64,000 nt of DNA from Ensifer adhaerens (GTDB taxonomy: Bacteria > Pseudomonadota > Alphaproteobacteria > Rhizobiales > Rhizobiaceae), in NCBI RefSeq assembly GCF_002007205.1, contig NZ_LAZS01000012.1, forward strand, positions 558,001-622,000. Direction: 5' to 3'. Made by a program: the position numbers and the translations under genes. Shown here one piece after another: positions 51,198-60,138 of this stretch. Below the pieces are notes generated by a model. That model ran no database searches, was not told where the DNA came from, and worked only from the letters and a program-made list of their open reading frames with translations. Position 1 is the stretch's first letter, and each line of letters starts with the position of its first letter.

Positions 51198-51839
51198 TCA
51201 GGCAAGGCGCGAGCGGGCGCCAAGCGAAAGCTCCTTGAGGATGATAGCGCAGGATGTTGCACCCGCATCGAGTACCCCAAGGGAGCGTTCTCCGAGCCGG
51301 CTCGCGCGGCCGATCTTGGCGACGAGGTCGCGCGTCGAATCGCGGCCGGCTTCGGCGGCTGCAATCAGGGCGTCGAGCGCCGCGGAGAAACTCTTGCCCG
51401 ACGAGATAGCCCCATCGAAGGCCTCGATGGCCGGAGCGAGCGTATCGATCAGCGTCTTGTCGCCGACCTTGGCGGATCCGATCGACTGGATGCCCTCGAG
51501 CCCGGCGTGCAGCATGCGGCTGTAGGCTGTCGCATCGATGGCGGGAACACCGTCGAGCTTTTCCGCGAACTCGGTGAACATCATCCCGTAGAGCGGACCC
51601 ATGGAACCGCCGATCTCGGTCATCAGCACGGTGCCGAGCGTGTCCAGCGCCTCGGACAGGGTCGTTTCCTTGTCCTTCAAGCGATCCGCCGCCATGCCGA
51701 AGCCTTTGGCCATGTTGACCCCATGATCGCCGTCGCCGATCTTGCCGTCGATCTCGCTGAGATAGGCGCGGTTTTCGATGATGCGTTCTGCGAGCGACAG
51801 CACGATCGCGCCGGCATTGGCATTGCTAAACGTCTGCAT
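51198..51839 (-). CDS. Dihydroxyacetone-kinase DhaL-type subunit, copy 1
   Basis: 213 residues from the ATG at 51839, with AAGGAAGG just upstream; an in-frame ATG at 51854 touches the DhaK stop and is an alternative. Nucleotide/Mg motif EIDGKIGDGDHGVNMAKGF, GGSMGPLYGMMF and GDKTLIDTLAPAIEA are typical DhaL. It follows its DhaK partner by about 14 bases, forming a standard two-subunit, ATP-dependent ketose kinase. Confidence 0.92.
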   Translation of the reverse strand: MQTFSNANAGAIVLSLAERIIENRAYLSEIDGKIGDGDHGVNMAKGFGMAADRLKDKETTLSEALDTLGTVLMTEIGGSMGPLYGMMFTEFAEKLDGVPAIDATAYSRMLHAGLEGIQSIGSAKVGDKTLIDTLAPAIEAFDGAISSGKSFSAALDALIAAAEAGRDSTRDLVAKIGRASRLGERSLGVLDAGATSCAIILKELSLGARSRLA

Positions 51840-51853
51840 CTTGCCTTCCTTCA

Positions 51854-52846
51854 TCACAGAATGGTGGTGCAGCGGACCTCGACGTCGAGGAGCGCCTTGA
51901 GTTCGTCGTCGAGTGCCAGCACGGTGAGCGTCGCGCCAACCATCTCCAGCGATGTGAAGTAGTTGCCGATATAGGTGCGGTAGATGCTGAGACCGCGTGC
52001 GGTGATTTCCTTCTCGATGGTGTCGTTCAGGATATAGAGCTCGTTGAGCGGCGTGGCGCCGAGGCCGGAAACCAGGACCGCGACCTCGGTTCCGGACGCC
52101 AGCTTGTGATCGTCGAGCACGATCTGGCACATGTCCTTGGCGACTTCGTCGGCGGTCTTGAGCGCTTCGACGCGCACACCCGGTTCGCCATGATGGCCGA
52201 TACCGACTTCCATGGTGCCGGGCTCGATCTGGAAGTTCGGATGGCCGACTGCCGGAAGCGTGCAGGGGCCGAGACCGACGCCGATCGAGCGGCAATTGTC
52301 GATCGCTTTCTGCGCCGTCGCGCGGACTTCCTCGAGGCTGGCGCCTTGCGCGGCCCTGGCGCCGCCGATCTTCCACATGAAGATCTCGCCGGCCACGCCG
52401 CGGCGCTTCTCCCGTTCTTCCGGCGGCGCCGAGCAGACGTCGTCGTTGGCAACGACGGTCAGCACCTCGATGCCGTCCTTGGCGGCAAGCTTGGTCGCCA
52501 TCTTCACATTCATGTTGTCGCCGGCATAGTTTCCGTAGAGGCAGACAACACCCTTGCCGCCATTGGCTTCGCGAATGGCGTCATGAAAGCTTTTCGCGGT
52601 CGGCGACGAAAAAAGCTCACCGACGGCGACGGCGTCCAGCATGTTGCGGCCGGTGTAGCCGATGAAGGCCGGCTCGTGGCCCGAGCCGCCGCCGGTGACG
52701 ACGCCGACCTTGCCGGCGACCGGTGCGTCCTTGGCGACGACGACGCGAGGATTGTCAGCCAGGCGGACGATATCGGAATGCGCCTTGACGAAGCCCTTGA
52801 CGGTGTCCTCGACCACTTCGTCGGGGTTGTTGATGAACCTTTGCAT
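51854..52846 (-). CDS. Dihydroxyacetone-kinase DhaK-type subunit
   Basis: 330 residues; AGGAG precedes the ATG. MQRFINNPDEVVEDTVKGF is the standard DhaK start; GGGSGHEPAF (H57), YGNYAGDNMNVKMA and H219 in GHHGEPG (covalent hemiaminal with the keto group) are all present. It binds dihydroxyacetone or a related ketose such as erythrulose. In this operon it follows the dehydrogenase gene by 28 bases, so the ketose is probably made by that enzyme. Confidence 0.93.
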   Translation of the reverse strand: MQRFINNPDEVVEDTVKGFVKAHSDIVRLADNPRVVVAKDAPVAGKVGVVTGGGSGHEPAFIGYTGRNMLDAVAVGELFSSPTAKSFHDAIREANGGKGVVCLYGNYAGDNMNVKMATKLAAKDGIEVLTVVANDDVCSAPPEEREKRRGVAGEIFMWKIGGARAAQGASLEEVRATAQKAIDNCRSIGVGLGPCTLPAVGHPNFQIEPGTMEVGIGHHGEPGVRVEALKTADEVAKDMCQIVLDDHKLASGTEVAVLVSGLGATPLNELYILNDTIEKEITARGLSIYRTYIGNYFTSLEMVGATLTVLALDDELKALLDVEVRCTTIL

Positions 52847-52874
52847 GGTTTCTCCTGTGGGTAGGCTTGCGTCG

Positions 52875-53648
52875 TCAGAGGATGGTGTAGCCGCCGTCGA
52901 TCAGAAGATCGGCGCCGTTGATCATGTCGGCTCCGGCCGATGCGAGGAAAACTGCGGCGGCGGCGATTTCCTCCGGATAGGCGAAGCGGCCTGAAGGGAT
53001 CCGCTTCCTGGCGGCTTCGCCCTTCTCGCCGCTCCAGGCTTTCTTGCCGAGCTCGGTGAGCACGATGGTGGGGGAGATCGTGTTGACCTGGATACCGTGC
53101 TTGCCCCATTCGGCGGCAAAAGTCTTCGACATGCCGATGACGCCGAATTTGGATGCGCAGTAGGCGACATGTTCCTCGATCGCCACCGTGCCGGCCTGTG
53201 ATGCGAGGTTGACGATCTTGCCGCCCTTGCCGGCGGCGATCATGGCGCGGCCGACCGCCTGGGTGACGAGGAAGCTGCCCTTGAGGTTGATGGCGATGGT
53301 CTTGTCCCAATGGTCGAGCGACAGCTCTTCGGCCGGAGCCAGGAACACGACGCCCGCGCTGTTGACCGCAATATCGATGCCGCCAAAGGCCGCGACCACG
53401 GCCGAAACGGCGGCATTGACCGACGCCGGATCCGAAACGTCGCAGACGAAGGGCTTGGCATCACCGCCGAGCGTCTCGGCCTTGGCTCGTGCCACATCCT
53501 CGTTGATGTCGAGAACGGCAACCTTGGCGCCCTTGGCGGCAAAGGCGGCGGCGATGGCCGCGCCGATGCCCGAGGCGCCGCCGGTTACGAGCGCCACCTT
53601 GCCGGTCAGCGGGAAATTGAGGTCGATCTGAGGGGTGGTGTCGCTCAT
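52875..53648 (-). CDS. SDR-family NAD(P)-dependent dehydrogenase (polyol type)
   Basis: 257 residues from the ATG at 53648. Cofactor motif TGGASGIG at residues 22-29, DVSDPAS, NSAGVV, and the active site with Ser in LASQAG and YCASK. The sequence type matches polyol dehydrogenases such as galactitol or D-threitol dehydrogenase. Between a polyol-type ABC transporter and ketose kinases, it most likely oxidises the imported polyol to a ketose. The specific polyol is inferred, not shown. Confidence 0.92.
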   Translation of the reverse strand: MSDTTPQIDLNFPLTGKVALVTGGASGIGAAIAAAFAAKGAKVAVLDINEDVARAKAETLGGDAKPFVCDVSDPASVNAAVSAVVAAFGGIDIAVNSAGVVFLAPAEELSLDHWDKTIAINLKGSFLVTQAVGRAMIAAGKGGKIVNLASQAGTVAIEEHVAYCASKFGVIGMSKTFAAEWGKHGIQVNTISPTIVLTELGKKAWSGEKGEAARKRIPSGRFAYPEEIAAAAVFLASAGADMINGADLLIDGGYTIL

Positions 53649-53709
53649 GTCTTCTGGTTCCTCGGCGTTGCGAAGGCGGGGCGGGCATGCCGCCCCGCGT
53701 TGACGTGTC

Positions 53710-54696
53710 TTACTTGCGTGCTTCGAGCAGCTTATCGACGTTCTCGGTCGTGACCGGCGTCCACGGAACGTTGTATTCCTTGTCCTTGCCGTCGTTGAAC
53801 GGCATGTCCGGATACTGCGCCCAGATGTCGGACTGCGGCTTGTAGTCGCCCTTCCTCGCCTGGAAGATCGCGAGGTCGAGCGCGCCCTGCGCCTGGGCGC
53901 GGGCATCCTGCAGGATCGACGTCATCGTGCCTTCCTTGACGGCCGTCAAAGCATCGGTCACGCCATCGATGCCGGCAATGGCGAAGTCATTGACGTTGAG
54001 GCCGGCCGACTTGATCGCTTCGATTGCGCCGAGCGCCATCTCGTCGTTCTGGCCGATGACGCCGTTGATCTGGCCCTTGTGCGCGGTCAGCCAGTTTTCC
54101 ATCAGGGTCTGCGCTTCGGCGCGCGACCAGTTGGCGGTCTGCTGTTCCAGCACCTTCACGTCCGGGCACTCGGCGAGCGCCTTCTTGTTGCCTTCGAGAC
54201 GCGAGATCTGCGCGGACTGGCCGATCGGGCCTTCGATGATGACGACGTTGCCCTTGCAGCCGATCTTGTCGAGCACGGTCTTGGCTTCCATGTAGCCGGA
54301 GACCGTGTCGTCGGAGCCGACATAGGCGGTCAGGAGATCGGAGTTGACGCGCGTGTTGGAGCCGACGACCGGAATGCCGGCGTCGTGGGCGGCCTGCACG
54401 GCGGTCGCGCCGGCCTCGATGTCGATCGGCACGAAGATGATCGCGTTGAACTGCTGCGTGATCATCGTGTTGAACTGTTCCTGCTGGACAAGTGCATCGT
54501 AGCGGCCGTCGAAGACGGTCAACTCGACTTCACCGCTCTTGACGGCGGGATGATCCTCGAGGGCCGCCGACCAGATCTGCATGAACTCGGCGTTGAGGCC
54601 GTAAGGCGCCGCGCCGATCTTGATCTTTTCCTGCGCAAGGGCCGACGAGGCGAAGAGAGCCGTGGCGGAAGCCAGGGCGATCACGAGTTTCTTCAT
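53710..54696 (-). CDS. Sugar/polyol ABC transporter substrate-binding protein (RbsB type)
   Basis: 328 residues from the ATG at 54696 (GGAGG upstream); a longer frame is not used. Signal peptide 1-21 with cleavage after ALA (LFASSALAQ). Type I periplasmic-binding fold: VQQEQFNTMITQQFNAIIFV, DAGIPVVGSNTRV, NGVIGQNDEMALGAIEA, and IAGIDGVTDAL. It delivers substrate to the RbsC-like permease encoded upstream. The spacer before it (54697-54803) has an ACGGCC/GGCCGT stem that could adjust expression. Confidence 0.92.
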   Translation of the reverse strand: MKKLVIALASATALFASSALAQEKIKIGAAPYGLNAEFMQIWSAALEDHPAVKSGEVELTVFDGRYDALVQQEQFNTMITQQFNAIIFVPIDIEAGATAVQAAHDAGIPVVGSNTRVNSDLLTAYVGSDDTVSGYMEAKTVLDKIGCKGNVVIIEGPIGQSAQISRLEGNKKALAECPDVKVLEQQTANWSRAEAQTLMENWLTAHKGQINGVIGQNDEMALGAIEAIKSAGLNVNDFAIAGIDGVTDALTAVKEGTMTSILQDARAQAQGALDLAIFQARKGDYKPQSDIWAQYPDMPFNDGKDKEYNVPWTPVTTENVDKLLEARK

Positions 54697-54803
54697 GCTA
54701 CTCCTCCATTTTTTTGGTTCCGCCGCCGTCATGACGCACGGACTGGTTGACGGCCGCCGTTTGGTGGCCGTTTTCTTGCGGGTCAGAGACCCTGATTGCG
54801 TTT

Positions 54804-55787
54804 CTAGTCGAGCATCACGGCGCCGACGATCAGCGCGCCCTTCAAGACCTGCTGGTAGTAGGACTGGATGCCCATCAGATCGAGGCCGTTGTTCATTACG
54901 CCGATGATGAGCGCGCCGATCAGCGTTCCCGTCACCCGGCCGACACCGCCGGAAAGGCTGGTGCCGCCGATTACAACGGCTGCGATGGCGTCGAGTTCGT
55001 AGGCGATGCCGGCCTGCGGCAGGGCGGAGCCGGTGCGCGCCGAGAGCATCATGCCTGCCAGTCCCGAAAGAGCTCCGGAGATCACGTATACGAGAAAGCG
55101 GATGCGCGTGACGTTGATGCCCGACGTCTTGGCCGCATGCGGGTTGCCGCCGACGGCATAGACATAGCGGCCGAAGCGGGTGCGCGTGAGGATCCACCAA
55201 GAGGCGGCAAAGACAACGGCCAGCAGGATGACGGGCATCGGTATGCCGAGGATGTTGCCCGTTCCGATCCAGCGGAACTCAGGTGTCAGCGCCGGTACCG
55301 GCTTGCCGCCGCCATAGATCAGCGTCATGCCGCGGGCCGCAGAAAGCATGCCGAGCGTCGCGACGAAGGCCGGAACCGAGAACCGGGAAACGATGACGCC
55401 AACGAGCGTGCCGCAGGCGACGCCGACGAGGATGCCGATCGCCAGCGCCAGAAGGAAGGGGTAGGGCGCGCCGGCGATGCCCGCGCTCGCCGAAGTGGTG
55501 GCGAAACTCGCGCTGACCATGCCGGCAAGCGCCACCACCGAGCCGACCGAAAGATCGATGCCGCGCGTGAGGATGACGAAGGTCATGCCGATCGCGAGCA
55601 CGCCGTTGATAGACGTTTGCAGGAGCACGTTGGATATGTTGCCCGGCGTCAGAAAATACGGGTTCGAGACAGAAAGAATGACGGCGAGCAGTAGGAAGGC
55701 GAGGAAGATGCCGTATTCCTGGATCAGCGTGCTGCGGTTTTCGGCGGCAAACCACGGCCGGGACTGTTTGTTCTCGATGTTGGACAC
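54804..55787 (-). CDS. Sugar/polyol ABC transporter permease (RbsC type)
   Basis: 327 residues, about eight to ten membrane segments. Typical RbsC-like strings: FVILTRGIDLSVGSVVALAG (near residue 70), GLNASAR-type cytoplasmic loop as VGGNPHAAKTSGINV, and GRVTGTLIGALIIGVMNNGLDLMG near the C-terminus. It lies 58 bases after the ATPase gene and precedes the binding protein. Confidence 0.93.
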   Translation of the reverse strand: MSNIENKQSRPWFAAENRSTLIQEYGIFLAFLLLAVILSVSNPYFLTPGNISNVLLQTSINGVLAIGMTFVILTRGIDLSVGSVVALAGMVSASFATTSASAGIAGAPYPFLLALAIGILVGVACGTLVGVIVSRFSVPAFVATLGMLSAARGMTLIYGGGKPVPALTPEFRWIGTGNILGIPMPVILLAVVFAASWWILTRTRFGRYVYAVGGNPHAAKTSGINVTRIRFLVYVISGALSGLAGMMLSARTGSALPQAGIAYELDAIAAVVIGGTSLSGGVGRVTGTLIGALIIGVMNNGLDLMGIQSYYQQVLKGALIVGAVMLD

Positions 55788-55845
55788 GGTTCAGAAGCCT
55801 CTCTTGTGTCGGGCAATCGCTGGCGGCGCGGGATTTTGGGCGCGC

Positions 55846-57324
55846 TCAGGTCGACAGGTGGACGAGCGCTTGCGCGTCCGTTGCGCGGCGATCGTAGATG
55901 CCGGCGGATTTTCCTTGCCGCATGACGAGGATGCGGTCGGACATGCCGAGCACTTCATCGATTTCGGACGAAATCATCACCACCGTGCCGCCGGAGGCGG
56001 TGAAGTCACAGATGATGCGGTAGATTTCCCGTTTGGCGCCGACGTCGACGCCGCGGGTCGGCTCGTCGAGCAGCAGCAGCCGCGGATTGCGCAGGAACCA
56101 CTTGCCGAGCACCACCTTTTGCTGATTGCCGCCCGAGAGCCCCGAGACCGGCATGGTGTCGCGGGCGGCCTTGATGCCGAAGCGCGCTATCATCTCGGCG
56201 CTGGCGGCTGCCTCTTCGCGGCGTTTCATGACGAAGTTCGGGCTCATTTCCGGCAGGCTTGCAAGGCTGATGTTGCCGCGCACGCTGTCGCTGAGATTAA
56301 GGCCGGTCAGCTTGCGGTCTTCGGTGACGAAGGCGATGCCGCTCGCCATCGCGTTGACGGGCTTGCTCACGTCGACGCGTTCACCTTCGAGGCGAATTTC
56401 GCCTTGGCTCGGTCGATCGAGGCCGAAGATGCAGTTGAATATCTCGGTGCGGCCCGATCCCATAAGGCCGTAGATGCCGAAGATCTCACCCTTGCGGACG
56501 GAGAAGGAAATGTCGTCGATCTTGCCGGGCAGGGAGAGCCCGGAAACCTCCAGGCCGATGGTGCCCTGAGGCTCGTTCGTCTTGATGTATTCTTCGCCCA
56601 GTTCGCGGCCGACAATCATGCGGATGAGGCCGGGGCGGTCGATATCCGCCAGCAGGCCGCTATCGACATAGCCGCCATCGCGGAAAACCGTATAGGAATC
56701 GGCGATCTGAAAGATCTCCGATAGCCGGTGCGAAACATAGACGACGCCTTTGCCCTCGGCCTTCAGGCGGGCAACGGCGGCAAACAGATGCTGCGCCTCT
56801 TTTTCGCCAATGGCCGACGTCGGCTCGTCCATGAAGATCACTTCGGCTTCATGGCTGAATGCCTTCGCGATTTCGACGAGCTGCATCTGCGCGACCGAGA
56901 GATTCATCATCGTCTGCGTTGCGCGGATATTGAATTCGAGCCGGTCGAGCAGGTGCTGCGCGTCGCGGTTCATCTTCTTGAAGTCGATGCCGCCGAAACG
57001 CGCCGACGGCTCGCGCCCGAGATAGATGTTCTCGGCGACCGTCATATGCGGAACCGGGCTTAGTTCCTGCTCGATGATGGCAATGCCGGAGGCCAGCGCC
57101 TCGGCGGGGTTGCCGTAGAGAACCTCCTTGCCGCGTCGCCAGATCGTGCCGCCGTCGCGTTGCTGGATGCCCATGAGGATCGAGAGGAATGTGGATTTGC
57201 CGGCGCCGTTGCCGCCGCAAAGGGCGTGGACGGAGCCCGCCTGTAGTTCGAGCTGGCCGTTGCGTAGCGCGGCAACGCCGCCGAACGACTTCTTCAGCCC
57301 CTCAACTTTCAGCAAAGACTGCAT
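55846..57324 (-). CDS. Sugar/polyol ABC transporter ATPase with two domains (RbsA type)
   Basis: 492 residues from the ATG at 57324, six bases after GGGAGG. Domain 1 Walker A GGNGAGKST and Walker B VIFMDEPTSAI; domain 2 degenerate Walker A GLMGSGRTE, signature LSGGNQQKVVLGKWF and LLLLDEPTRGVDVGAKREI (last part shown: PTRGVDVGAKREI). It is the first gene of the eight-gene minus-strand operon; its promoter and inverted repeats lie at 57325-57428. Confidence 0.94.
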   Translation of the reverse strand: MQSLLKVEGLKKSFGGVAALRNGQLELQAGSVHALCGGNGAGKSTFLSILMGIQQRDGGTIWRRGKEVLYGNPAEALASGIAIIEQELSPVPHMTVAENIYLGREPSARFGGIDFKKMNRDAQHLLDRLEFNIRATQTMMNLSVAQMQLVEIAKAFSHEAEVIFMDEPTSAIGEKEAQHLFAAVARLKAEGKGVVYVSHRLSEIFQIADSYTVFRDGGYVDSGLLADIDRPGLIRMIVGRELGEEYIKTNEPQGTIGLEVSGLSLPGKIDDISFSVRKGEIFGIYGLMGSGRTEIFNCIFGLDRPSQGEIRLEGERVDVSKPVNAMASGIAFVTEDRKLTGLNLSDSVRGNISLASLPEMSPNFVMKRREEAAASAEMIARFGIKAARDTMPVSGLSGGNQQKVVLGKWFLRNPRLLLLDEPTRGVDVGAKREIYRIICDFTASGGTVVMISSEIDEVLGMSDRILVMRQGKSAGIYDRRATDAQALVHLST

Positions 57325-57718
57325 GGCTTCCTCCCACGCTTCATTCAATTAGACAAAAATCACTGATAGATCGACATATGTCAATACAGCATTTTTACTT
57401 TTGACAACCGCGAGCCGTCTTTTGTCAATTTGGCATCGCACGCTCCCGTCAGACGAGCGGAGATACTGTTTCGCGCCTACGCGTGTCAGTTGGGCGTGCT
57501 TCGAAGGCACAGCATGAGAGATGAGTTCGTGCGTGTCGGCGCGTTCGTTGGTCACCATTGCTCGACGCTGCGGCAGCTGCAGCTGGCGGCAAGTGCGGCT
57601 GGCACCGCTTGGCGGGAAGGCACCTCGAGATCGGGGCGGGCTGAGCGCCTGACGACCACAAAGGCGCATCGCCGCGTGAAGCGAATACGTTCGGAGCCGC
57701 CGCCGATACTATGCGAAC
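57325..57718. other. Promoter region of the polyol operon
   Basis: 394 bases. The first ~110 bases are AT-rich and contain the inverted repeats described separately; the minus-strand TTGACA at about 57379-57384 could be a -35. The rest (about 57430-57718) shows no gene or structure that I recognise. Confidence 0.45.
57373..57428. promoter_or_regulatory. Candidate operator cluster for the SorC-DhaK regulator
   Basis: Three related elements: palindrome GACATATGTC (57373-57382), TTGACAA (57401-57407) and its exact inverse TTGTCAA (57422-57428). All share a GACA/TGTC core and lie within 110 bases upstream of the operon start. They are the natural binding site candidates for the operon's own regulator. 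Confidence 0.45.
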
Positions 57719-57928
57719 CTACTTGGGCGAACGCCTGTCCGGGTCCGTCTTCTTACCGTAGCGTTCCTGCAGCAACTTCACATATCTGCGCCTGATATCA
57801 TCGACGGAAACGTCACCGTTGATCCAAAGCTTCAAGAGGGCCTGGAATTCCGCATGGTCGTCGATCGGAAAGCCGAGATCGCGCCATTTGGCGATGACGC
57901 GATCGGCTATGTCTTTACGGGTCGTCAT
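57719..57928 (-). CDS. Small conserved-looking protein of unknown function (69 aa)
   Basis: 69 residues, GGAAG just upstream of the ATG. Mostly helical and charged (KDIADRVIAKWRDLGFPIDD, then VDDIRRRYVKLLQERYGKK). Codon use is like the neighbours. No domain recognised; it looks like a small soluble rhizobial protein. Encoded alone, facing the SyrB-like genes. Confidence 0.65.
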   Translation of the reverse strand: MTTRKDIADRVIAKWRDLGFPIDDHAEFQALLKLWINGDVSVDDIRRRYVKLLQERYGKKTDPDRRSPK

Positions 57929-58098
57929 CTCGCTTCCATCGTCTTGGGCCGTGCGGCTGTAAAGAACGTCTGTTCAAAAGACGGCCTCACGCAATGTAGC
58001 ACCGATATCGACAGAGTTCCGATCGCGTTGCCGGAGTAATCATTGACACCAAGCTTCGCTCATCGGAAAAGTTCTTTAGAGCTGGAGAGGGAAAACCC

Positions 58099-58518
58099 AT
58101 GGCAGATGAAATCAAACCGGTTGAGACCACCGCAGCCGTCGAAGCGACCACGCCGGCAGACGTGGCTGCGCCCAAGAAGCGCGGGCCGCGGGCAAAGAAG
58201 GTCGCTGCGGATGCAGCGACGGCAGAGGCAAGTGTTGCGCCGGGCGCCAAGAGGGGCCGCAAGCGCAAGGAAACCTCGACTGAGGTGAAGGCGGCAAGTC
58301 AGCCGACGCCTGCCGTCAAGGCAAGGGCAAAGGCTGCCGCCAAGGCCACCGGAAAAAGGACCGCGCCGAAGCCGTCGGCACAAGCGCCGGCTCCGGTCCT
58401 CGACGAGATTGCGGATCTTCTTCAGCTGGAGGAAGAGAATGCCCGGCTGCGCAAGGCGCTCGCCGACAAACTTCGGGCGGAGAATGCCGATCTGCGCAAG
58501 CGGCTCGGGCTCAACTGA
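58099..58518 (+). CDS. SyrB-like small regulator, copy A
   Basis: 139 residues; GAGAGGGA precedes the ATG. Acidic start (MADEIKPVETTAAVEATTPA), then a long Lys/Arg/Ala-rich region (KKRGPRAKKVAADA, KRGRKRKETS) and a conserved helical tail (IADLLQLEEENARLRKALAD, KLRAENADLRKRLGL). This matches Sinorhizobium SyrB, reported as a negative influence on the syrM regulator. The basic part could bind DNA or RNA, and the tail could form a coiled coil. First of three related adjacent genes. Confidence 0.75.
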   Translation: MADEIKPVETTAAVEATTPADVAAPKKRGPRAKKVAADAATAEASVAPGAKRGRKRKETSTEVKAASQPTPAVKARAKAAAKATGKRTAPKPSAQAPAPVLDEIADLLQLEEENARLRKALADKLRAENADLRKRLGLN

Positions 58519-58612
58519 TCACTCGGTGAAAGGCCGATCGCTGATGCGGTCGGTCTTCGTCATAGCGTCTTTTCGAGATGGGCCTGGCATAAGTCCGGGG
58601 TGACGGGACATC

Positions 58613-59149
58613 ATGAAATCACCATGGAAGTTCTTGGCTGATCTGGCGTCGAGAGGCAGAGCCGTCGAGCAGCCGGAGCGCGCGCCTGAAGCCGGGCCCG
58701 AAAAACATCATGCGCCGCCGATGGCGGCGGAAGCCCCTATTGTCGTTCCAACGCCTGTTGAGGCGACCGCGACTGTAGAGGCGGCGGCGGTCGAGGTCGA
58801 AAGCGATCCGGGTGCCGAAGGAACGGGTAGCGCTGTTGTCGAAACGGTCAGCGACAAAACACGCTCGGCCATCGCGCCCGAGCAGGCACGAGCCGCCGAG
58901 CCGGTAGCCCCGCCCAGACGAAAACCTTCCAAACAGCAGGCACGGGGCAAGAAACCGAACGCACGAAACGTTGCAGTGGCTGCCGGTGTCGAGTATGGAG
59001 TTGCAAATTCCGACGCCCGCGTGCCGCCGATCGCCTTTGCCGATGAGGTTGCCGCATTGGACGAGGACATCAGACAACTGAGGCGGCAGCTGGCAAAAAA
59101 ACTGTCTTTGCAGAACGCCCAACTCAAGAAGATGCTCGAGCGATTTTGA
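58613..59149 (+). CDS. SyrB-like protein, copy B
   Basis: 178 residues from the ATG at 58613; ribosome site weak. Unique N-terminus (MKSPWKFLADLASRG), an Ala/Val/Glu/Pro-rich middle with a basic block (PPRRKPSKQQARGKKPNARN) and a tail (LDEDIRQLRRQLAKKLSLQ then NAQLKKMLERF) matching the tails of copies A and C. Only the tail is clearly shared. It lies 94 bases after copy A. Function unknown. Confidence 0.65.
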   Translation: MKSPWKFLADLASRGRAVEQPERAPEAGPEKHHAPPMAAEAPIVVPTPVEATATVEAAAVEVESDPGAEGTGSAVVETVSDKTRSAIAPEQARAAEPVAPPRRKPSKQQARGKKPNARNVAVAAGVEYGVANSDARVPPIAFADEVAALDEDIRQLRRQLAKKLSLQNAQLKKMLERF

Positions 59150-59195
59150 TGCGCCTGGCGCGCGCCAGCCTGCTGCTCGGGCCCCCTGGATATCG

Positions 59196-59732
59196 ATGAA
59201 ACCACAGCAGCGAAAGTTTATCGTCGAAGTGAAGTCGGCTCGCCGGCGTTCGGCAACCCGACCCGCCTCGATCTGGGGCGATACCGATCTGAAGGCGCTG
59301 GCGCGCGCGGCTGAGAGCGAAGCGCCGCATCTCTTCGCGACGGTCGGTCAAGCCGCGGACCTTGCTCCGCCTCAGAGCACCGAGGGCTCTGATCAGGATG
59401 GGGGTACGGTCGGTGGCGCTCCGCCAATCGCCGGTTCTTCAGCTTTGCCGGAAGAGGCTGTTGTCCTCCCGGCTCGCTCCGAAGACGCTTTAGCCGCGCA
59501 CGTAAACGCGGATCTTCCAGTTAAGGTCTCTCAGACTCCGAAGCCTCCTCGTCCAACGCGTGTCGCACGCCGTCCGCAAAACAAGACGATGGCGACTGCC
59601 GCTCCAGTCGCCGTCGACGCGCTCGCTGCGCTCGAGGATGAAAACCGCGGACTGAAAGCTCTTCTGGCTCAGCGGCTCCGACAGGAGAATGCTCTGCTTC
59701 GACAGATGCTTGAGCGGTTTGGAGCAAACTAG
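59196..59732 (+). CDS. SyrB-like protein, copy C
   Basis: 178 residues from the ATG at 59196. The N-terminal block FIVEVKSARRRS and SIWGDTDLKALAR is of a kind seen in rhizobial SyrB-like regulators. The middle is low-complexity; the tail LAALEDENRGLKALLAQRLR then QENALLRQMLERF repeats the coiled-coil signature of copies A and B. It lies 46 bases after copy B. Possibly cotranscribed with both. Confidence 0.7.
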   Translation: MKPQQRKFIVEVKSARRRSATRPASIWGDTDLKALARAAESEAPHLFATVGQAADLAPPQSTEGSDQDGGTVGGAPPIAGSSALPEEAVVLPARSEDALAAHVNADLPVKVSQTPKPPRPTRVARRPQNKTMATAAPVAVDALAALEDENRGLKALLAQRLRQENALLRQMLERFGAN

Positions 59733-60138
59733 GACGCCGTGAGCCGGGCTTGGTTCTCCTTTGTGTCGCCGGCGCTCCACCCATCATCCAGGGAAACCGC
59801 AAGGCCTCGAGCGCTTGTGGCGCCAAGATCGGTTCCGGTAGACGCGGTTGTTCGACGGCGGCGGTGTCGGAAGCGCGGTCAAAGTGTCCAGGAGAGTGTC
59901 TGAGTTTTGTCGCGGTGCACTTCAACATATCGTTTCCAGCGAGAAATTCCATCTTTGGTAGTGTATCTGGCTTGAGGCTTGCTTCTTCGGCCTTCGACAT
60001 TGATCCGTGTTGACGATCTTTGGATCAGGGCCTTCTGTGATGGATCAGGATGAAGTGGTGTTGCACGTCCCGACGGCGGTTGCGGTCTTGAGGTGGCAGG
60101 TTTTCGGCCTACATTTCCATGGTGCTATGGAGGCTGAC
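59733..60138. other. Intergenic region
   Basis: 406 bases between the SyrB-like genes and the DUF3016 remnant. No gene or clear regulatory element is visible. Confidence 0.35.
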
